Position numbers and translations under genes: made by a program | The notes under the pieces: model-generated | What the model was told of the DNA's origin: nothing | What the model saw: the letters and a program-made list of their open reading frames with translations, nothing else | Database searches by the model: none | Assembly (NCBI RefSeq): GCF_964340395.1 | Contig: NC_135550.1 | Span: forward strand, 23,478,176 to 23,542,175 | DNA: 64,000 bases | From: Glandiceps talaboti | Taxonomy: Eukaryota > Hemichordata > Enteropneusta > Spengelidae | Reading direction: 5' to 3' | Shown: piece by piece, positions 53,001-62,000 of the stretch | Layout: the number at the start of each line of letters is the position of its first letter | How positions within the stretch are numbered: the first letter of the stretch is position 1

Positions 53001-56000
53001 AAAAATTGTATAAATGACCATGCAGTATGAGTTACTTGTCTATTTCACAGTTAAGAAGAACTGTACAAGAATGACAGAAGGAGATACTGTTTGTGACAAG
53101 TATCTGGAATTCACCATATATCAACTGAAAATTGTACTGAGTAAAAATTACACCATCCATATTAATGACCAAGAGGTTCATGTGTCTCAACTACAACAAG
53201 TTAGCAGTGTTCTGATGGCAAATGCTGGTATTGGTATCTCAAAGACTGGATCTGAAATCATCATTCATACCAACTTTAGTCTTTTCATCTACTGGTCTAG
53301 TATGGCCGAGAGTCGTATTCAGGTCGGTACTCAGTTGGTTGACATGGTGCAAGGTATGTGTGGTATCCCTAACAACAGTAGTCATGACGACTTCACCAAA
53401 CCTAATGGTTCTTTAGCCAATGATGAACAAGAGTTTGGAGATAGCTGGGGATCACAAGAAGAGTGTGAAGAGAAGAACTGCATAGCCAATAATCCACAGC
53501 TAGCTCAGTCTGCTCAACAACAATGTGAAATTCTCAGGTATGGGATTTTGGCACCCCTTCCTTCTTTTTATTATTTATTTGCCATACAAATGTTCGTTTG
53601 TGTGAATTACACCATTTACAACCACATCAAGATAGATGGAATAATTCCAGTTCTAAATGAACTCTATACTAATGAGAAACAGATACAATTTCTTCAACCT
53701 GGGTGGCACTCTAAAAAAAAGTATGTGATATCTCACAGATTACTGAGCATTAGTTAGTGTACATGTAGGGCTTCAGTCATCACCACAGTACACACAAGAA
53801 AACCCATGACCATATGCAGTTTTTCACATGCTTCCTTACCTGATATTGTCTAGAGATAAGTTATTATTTTTCTTGAAAGTTTATAAAGCTAGAAGGGCTG
53901 GTTAATCTCTTCATGGTTTTCATTTATCTGTTCCAGTGCTGTAACTTCAATCTTTATTTTATAACTTTTGATGTTTTAAGGTTTATATAATGTGGTACAT
54001 TGCCTACTTAAACCCCAATGTTTGAATCCCACAATCTTGGATGGAGCCATGCATAGAGATTAAAATTAGTCTAAGAGCATATTTTTGTTTAGGATCAACT
54101 CTTTCCATAGTCTTGCTGCTAGACGTTCGGGCTTTCTTTCGATGCTATAACTATAAGCGAACGAAGTTTGCATGTGAGGGCCTGCCCGAACAGTCTAGCG
54201 AATGTCATTTTCAGACCGGACATTCCATTGAGATTACATTGAGCGGTGGGTTGGGCCATCTATGCATATATATACTTTAATATATTCAATAACCTATGAC
54301 CTCGGGGAATCTCTGCATGCAAGTGTTGACAAACACATTTACGTCATTACTATGGCTTATCGGTTTATGGTAATTGTGTGTTTGATGAGTGTGTAGACGT
54401 TGTCATTCACACATTTCAGTTAACGCATTGGTGGTTATTTATACAAGCCCCTCCTTAAGATGAATATGCATGAAAATTTAGCTATTGTCCTCTGTTTGTG
54501 CTTGTCGCTAATACGGTTCTCTGATTGGCAGTTATTTATATCCTGATGACATTCGCTAGACCTCGGATGTTCCATCCTCGATAGCGTTGTTCGGCTGTGT
54601 GTCGTATTTTATCGGAAGAACATCCGAGGGCTAGCTGATAGACTACTCTTTCCATAGCTTTTAACAGACAACTTTTTGTCATCCCAAATTATATAAACCT
54701 TAACTGTTAATCCAACATTGGTCTTTAAATTCTGTTTAATTTTTGTGATTTCAGATCTGATAAATTTGCTGCCTGTCATGGTGTGGTTGATGTAGAATAC
54801 TACATTGGACTCTGCAAGCAACATGTTTGTGAATGTCTAGATGAAGGTATAGAAGAGGAATGTGTGTGTGATGCCCTGACACTGTATGTCAAGCAGTGTG
54901 CCAACAGTGATCAACAAATCCCCTTGGAATGGAGAACACCTCAGTTCTGTGGTGAGTATACTGAGGCCCTGTGTACAGTAAATGCTACAAATAAACCTTT
55001 TCACATGAAATTCTGATTCTAGTTTACTTCTTGTTGCTTGTGGAAATTTGTGTTCGTCCAGCTTGTGTTTGCGCTCTACATTTGACTTGCAAAACACACC
55101 TGTCCACTTTTTTCCTAATATAGCATTTATAATTGAGAAGGTGATTCAATGTTTGTTGTAATGTCATCTATGGATTTTCTTGAACGAGTGAAGTAAGCTT
55201 TCAAGTTTCATATTTTGGAATAAGAATGTACAAAATGAGTAGAATTTGTCATATAAAAATGAAGTGTGACTTTTTACATTTTTTTTTTCATTTCTATTTT
55301 TTGTCTTATCTAGCACCCCCACAGTGTGATTACCCTATGGTGTGGCATGACTGTGCTAGTACTTGTGAATGGACATGCTCAGCTGAAGGACTACCTGTCT
55401 CACAGTGTGAAACAGAATGTACAGCTGGCTGCACTTGTCCTAGTGGTATGGTCAAGAAAGGAGATACTTGCATTCCAATAGATGACTGCCAAGAATGTAA
55501 GTGATTGTAATTTCCTACTACATGTATAATGTAATAATCAAAAATGTCAATCTCAGGTTGTCACGTTAGTGTTATCTTACAATTGTATCAGTGGAGCCAT
55601 GAGGGTGTAATACATAAGATCATTCTTTTATTATCGACCAACTTTTTCTATAATAGATCTCTTTATAGACTTTTTTTCACTCCTAAAGTTTAATCCTATG
55701 CTTTTAAAAGATTTTTTAACATTTGTTAAAAAAAGAGTGAGAAATCAAGGCAACTAACAAACACAGCTTCCCAAAGCTTTCAAGGCTACATAGTCTGTCT
55801 TTGTACTTTAGCATAGACTAGGTTTACTATGCTATTATACTTTGTCAGTGGGTTTGGTATGGCATCACATGTACCCACTTGTGAAGCCAATACCAAACCC
55901 ATTGACGAAGTGTAATGATACACAAATGATGGATGGTCCAGGAAGAAGTGGTATGAATACTCTGAATTTAACTTTTTTGAAATAGCCTTTCTCTTAAAAT

Positions 56001-59000
56001 ATGTTCTCTGTGCATACCCAAAAGTTTTAATTATTTTTATTTCCTCTTATTCACAGGCTATTGTTATGGCTTTGGAGATCCTCACTACGTCACTTTTGAT
56101 GGTTCCTACTACCCCTTCCAGGGCAATTGCAGCTATGTAGCAGCCAGAGACACATCCCCCAGTCAAGACTTTGAAGTCCTTGTATACAATGAAGAATGTG
56201 TCTTAGCACCTCCCCTTACATGTACATTATCAGTGACAGTCCGTTACCATGGAGATGAAGTTATTCTTCAACGGGAACAAAAGGTATGAGTTGTATATTT
56301 TGCTACAATTTTATGACATCTCAAAAGAGAAAATAATTTACTCAGTATACTGGCTCACAAGTGAATCTGTGTACTAAACAAGTTGTAATGGTAATATCTT
56401 GACTTGTTACAGATAATAGCAAATGGTGTTGAATATCAGTTACCACCTAAAGTTACAGTTGGTGGTATCCATGTTGAACTGATGGGCAGTTGGATTCTTT
56501 ACGCTACTGTTCCTGAAATCAACCTGATTGTAACATTTGATGATTTCAATGATGGCTTTAGTATTTCCATACCAAGTAACAAATACTTCAACAAAACTGA
56601 AGGAATGTGTGGTAAGTCATTGAAGGCAAAGTCAATTTCAAAAGTTGTAAGAATGAAAGTACTAGTATAGCACTGATTTCACTGACAGCAAGTCTAAAAT
56701 ATTTCAGAAATGGTTATATCATGTCTGTGTTTCCCATAGTGTCTGAAAGATGAAAAATGTTTTGATATAATTGTTCAGTATGATTTTGTTTTACCACACA
56801 AACTGATGATGTTGGCACTAGCTGCTTTGTACTCAAATGAAAATACTTAATACACAAAACCTTGATTGAACTATTCTAGTATAATGTTAATGTTGATGGA
56901 TACTTTCTGTGATATTACAATTGTTGTCTGGCATTGTTAGAAGTATTGATTGCATGGTGGGAATTTTTTCAACATTTTTTATATTTATAAAAAAATTACA
57001 TTATCTTAAGACCGAGTTTGAGTTCAGTTAATTGCAAGTGATGAATTGCTGTAAGTAAACTTCCATATAAAAGTAGAATATATGTACTACAAATACCTTT
57101 TAAATAATGGCAGCAAAAATTACTCCTAAAAATATATAAATACAGCTCGTGCCCCTTCAAAAGAATGAAAAAATCATACTCTTTTTTAGCCACATTACAC
57201 TATGTATATTCATCATGTATGAATGAGCTAGATTATTGACAGTATATTTGATTTTTTTGGCAGGTGTCTGCAACTACAACAGCAAAGATGATTTTACTAA
57301 AAGAGATGGTCAAATTACAGATAGTAGCGATGAGTTTGCCTTCAGCTGGTTAGACAGAGAAGATGACCAGACCTGTGTTAGTGTCACACCAGCGTGTACT
57401 CGGGACAATTATGACAGGGCTGTGCGCAAATGTCAAGAAGTCCTGTACAGTGGTGTACTACAGCAGTGTAATGTGATAGTAAATCCTGAGCCTTTCTATA
57501 GGTCTTGTTTGCTAGACACTGCCTGCAAAGATAATGCCTGTGATACCTATGCATCGTATGCCAAGGAGTGTTCACGACAAGGGCTGTGTATTGACTGGAG
57601 AAACGATGAGTGTCGTAAGTAAACAAGTTGATAGTTCTCATAATTTACACAGACTGTGTGCTCTGTATGTTGGGTTATTCTTACAGTATAAAGTTGTATT
57701 TATTATGTCATTTGATGCCAGTAGAAATTAAAATGCGTTGATAAAACAATCAAGTAATGACAGAAAATTTTGATTTAAAAAACGCTGTTAAAGTAAAGTA
57801 AGAATAATGCAAAGAATGACTTGCATGTTACTCATTATATTATTTTGTACACATATCTGTGTATCTCCTGATGTTAAACAGATTTACAGTGACATGTGCT
57901 GGCTTAATAAAAATGAAATTTGATAGAAAAAAAAGTATTGCCACACCACTGTAGGTCTTCTTTTGTTTTAATATTTGTATTTCATTGATTTATTTTTAGC
58001 TCCCCCTGTGTGCAAAGGAGACAAAATATTTGAGCCATGCCATAAAGGTTGCAGAGAACATTGTGAAAATTATAAGTTTTATAACACAATGGCTTGTGAT
58101 ATGCCTGACTCAGAGGGATGTTTCTGTCCACCTGGTACTGTGGCAAATGAAACTGGACAATGTGTTCCATCGTGTGGTGAGAAATGATCTTGTTTTTCCT
58201 GTACTTTGTAAACATTTCATAGTTGTATGCATGCATAAACAGTCACCTTTCAATTACAACTGTAATTTGTATGCTGGGTTTATGAATGCGGTCGCTGACA
58301 TGCAAGGAAATGGTTTTGATTCAATTGTGTATGAGATGTCACAAAGTTATGACGACATAATTTCATACACAGTATATAGTCTTGGTCAACCAACACGGAA
58401 TATACATGTACATATTGTCAACAATACTTTGGCAGACCATGGTCAAATTAATAGCATTCATGTGACTTACAAGTTACAAGTAGCAAATTCACGCTTGATA
58501 AAAATATTTTATCTGTTTTTATTTCAGAACAATGTATCGATGACAGTGGAGTGACTCATGAGGTATGAATTAATATTTTGATATTTCCTATCATTGTTTG
58601 CTCACATGTGTATTGAAGATTCATCATGAAAATGGTTTCTAAATGTTTGTAAAATCTCCTATAGAGAGTACTGTTAATATCACAAAACACTGGTCAACTC
58701 CTGGCTCCATGATTCAATCCCAGGTTCTCACATTAGTGCTGTTTTATCAGTACAACCATAAAGATGACAGAGGATGATTTTTGTTTTCGTTCAGGACATA
58801 ACCCTCTCAGACAACTGCTTTTTTTTTGAACATAATAAAAATTTAGTTGAGGTTATTTTGCATCTGAATATATGCTATACCACAAAGTTGTAAATGGCAG
58901 TATTTTTCAAGACAAACTAGGTTGGATTGACTTATCACACTTTACCTATTCTCCGATGTTGATAAACATCAAGCTTATTATTTGAATTTTTGTGATTTTG

Positions 59001-62000
59001 GTCATTTAGTAAACTATTGCTGTATAATGTATGTTTACACAGGTAGGGGATGAATGGCAGCAAGGCCCATGTCAGTATCATGCATGTCAACCTGGTGGTG
59101 TTATTCAAACCAATATTACTGAATGTCCACCAATACCTCACTGTCAATCTCCAAAGATCCTTGTCACCCACCAAGATCAAAATATGTGCTGTCCTACACA
59201 TACATGTGGTAAGAATTTCATTGGATATTTTATATTTTTTACGTTGTTTGTACTCTTCAGCTATGGCTGATTCTTTTTCAAATTCATCTTTCTTTTATTA
59301 CTTTGTTTATGGCACATAACTAAAACTCAATGACAAATAAAGTAAATTACCATGGAAAAACACAAATTTCATGACACCAGGATTTTGTGGTTTAGAATTT
59401 CAAAAGAAAAGAGTTTCATTTACAGTTGAAAAAGTTTGGACTTTTATCAATGTAGTAATTTGTTTTTGAATCAGCATTTATGCCATGTAGGAATGTTGAT
59501 AATTTTATTTTGGTTCTCATCATAGATTTACTCTGTGTGTGTTTAAATATTATTAGAATGTGATATGTCAATGTGTCCAGTAGCAACTAATGGTCCTGTA
59601 CAAAGTTAACCATTTTTGTAAAAACTTGCCCTCAAATTTTATTCTCTTTTCATAGAGAAATTGTTCCAAACTGATTGTGTAGTTTGGTTTATGATAACAG
59701 TGAGCTCATGATGAGTTTTGACTGCTTTTAGTTCAGTGTGAGTCTACTACATGAGGTTGGAGAAGTCATCTTTATTGTTTACAGCAACTAGAGCCAAATT
59801 TAGTTTGGAAACTGTATATTTTGTCTGGAGATTTTGTGTGTGTTTTATTCGAGTAATTGTATGCATTGTGTCCTTGTACAATAAGTTTGAATTTGATCAT
59901 TTTGAAACATTTTTGTTGCAGTTTGTGACTGTCCTGATGTTGACAACACTGAATGTCCAATTGTAAGTATAAAAGGATTTCCTACTTTATAGTATTATAA
60001 CTGTGGAAAGTACACTTTGTATCGGTCTATGTGGCCTTGAGGAGTGTCATTGTCAGTATAAAATATCATGTATTTACATGTAAATTCATGACCAGCCAGA
60101 AAAATATTTCAAATCAAAACTTCTGGATAAATGTCATATAAATAAGGGTGTGATTTCTCGGTAGAATAGAGGTGTGATGCGTGATACATGAGTGTGTATT
60201 GAGATGTCCTAGTTAGTGATAAAGTCAAGATTATTCAAAGGGTTGCTCATGTAAACAGTCAACTCAGACAAGGTTATTTAGAGGTGTTTGGGCTGGTAGT
60301 AGAAAAGAAGAACATAGAAAACATAGTACAGTTGTTTAATTAATTAAAGATCCAAAATGGCCACTTTAAACACACGAGTAATCGTCTATAATATCTTTGT
60401 CTCCACAAAATCAACTGTAACCCCCCCCCCCCCCCCCGACGTCTGAGTTTCCCCTTGAATTAACATAATGTGTTCCCCTTTACTTTAATACATGTAGTAC
60501 AACAAAACTAACAATTCTTTTACATGATGATGAAATCTAACCTCTAGTTTTGCCATTTTCAGGGTTATATTCTTGAAGAAAGCCTTTCTGATGATGAATG
60601 TGTGTGTCTACAACACAAATGTGGTAAGTTATTATTTTGTAAATCCATAAATCCTATGCTTCTGATAAATTTGAAATACTGTATATTTTGATAATAGTAT
60701 ACACATTCACAAGCAGTTTTGAAAGATTTGAAGCACACTGTTATCAGAATAAAAAGCATAATTTTTACACATTTTCTCATTTTCTTTATTTTGTCTGGTT
60801 TTGTTTTGTGTGATTTGTATCGTTCTTTTGGTGAGTAATTTTTCATTGCACTTCCCTTTTTTTCACAGTGCCAAAGGAAGTATGTCTGTGGAATAATACT
60901 CTAACCAATGAACTTGAAGAAATACAGGTATGTTGTCATAGCAACTCCTCAGTCAAATTATGACACAGAGTTCAAAGGTCATGCAAATTTGTAACAGTCA
61001 CTGCAAATTATTTGTTAACTCTATCCATAACCATACATTGTAAAAAACTTGTTTAACAGCTAAAGAGAAAATATATTAAAATTATTTCCTTGTGTGATAA
61101 TTTTGATTGGTAACCTTGGTAACTGCACTTTGCTTGTTGTAACTTGTACTTTCGTGAGTCTGCAACTAAAAAAAAATATTTACAGATGATCTAAATTAAC
61201 TTATAAATAAATGTTTTATTTGTTGACTTCAAATACAATGTTTATGTAGAGGATGCCAGATGTACTGGATGTGTTACATTTTGAAGGAATTCATTCATTT
61301 GAATTCTGGGATGCCTGCAGTGTATGTACTCCATATAGACATACTTGGTGATTGAAAATGGCCATTTTGAAAAAACTTACATTTCCACATTAGGAAATAC
61401 AGAGTTAACACTGAGCATGAGTGCACATTCTGTTACCACCCTGGTGGTGAATCACAGCCATGAGATATGGCCGAAACTGTGGTACACCTTTCACATGTAC
61501 GGCAACGTTTTTGTTCCAAAAGGTATCTTAATTATAATTATTCTCATTCTGTTACCAGTTTTTGTAGTTTTTCAAATGAAATGGTTGCTAAAAATACTAT
61601 GTTTGATATTTACAGCCTGGTACACTTGGTCTGCAAGGTGTTGATCCATGTAAGACTTGTGAGTGTTTGGAAGAGAAGGAATCTGGTAGCGAATTCTATA
61701 CTATACTGTGTTCTGTATCTGTGTGTCCTGTAAAGTCACCACAAGATTGTCATCAGGTAAATACACTTTGTTTTACATGCTATGCACTAGTAAGACATCT
61801 GGTCACAGTGTACACCTGGTCACAGTGTACACCTGGTCAATGTACACCTGGTCACAGTGTGCACCTGGTCAGTGTACACCAGGTGACAAGGTGCATGTGT
61901 CTCAGTTTAATAGTAATTACAATATGATGTATAATATCTTTAAATACCATATATAAATCTCTAATATGAATTGTGGTCTATTTATTCCGTATTCGGAGGC

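Noticed and set aside
53538-53757. Reading exon 37 through its donor to a stop at 53757 as an alternative mucin end
   Set aside because: The extension has no cysteine-module homology, and splicing at 53537 joins C8-4 in frame.
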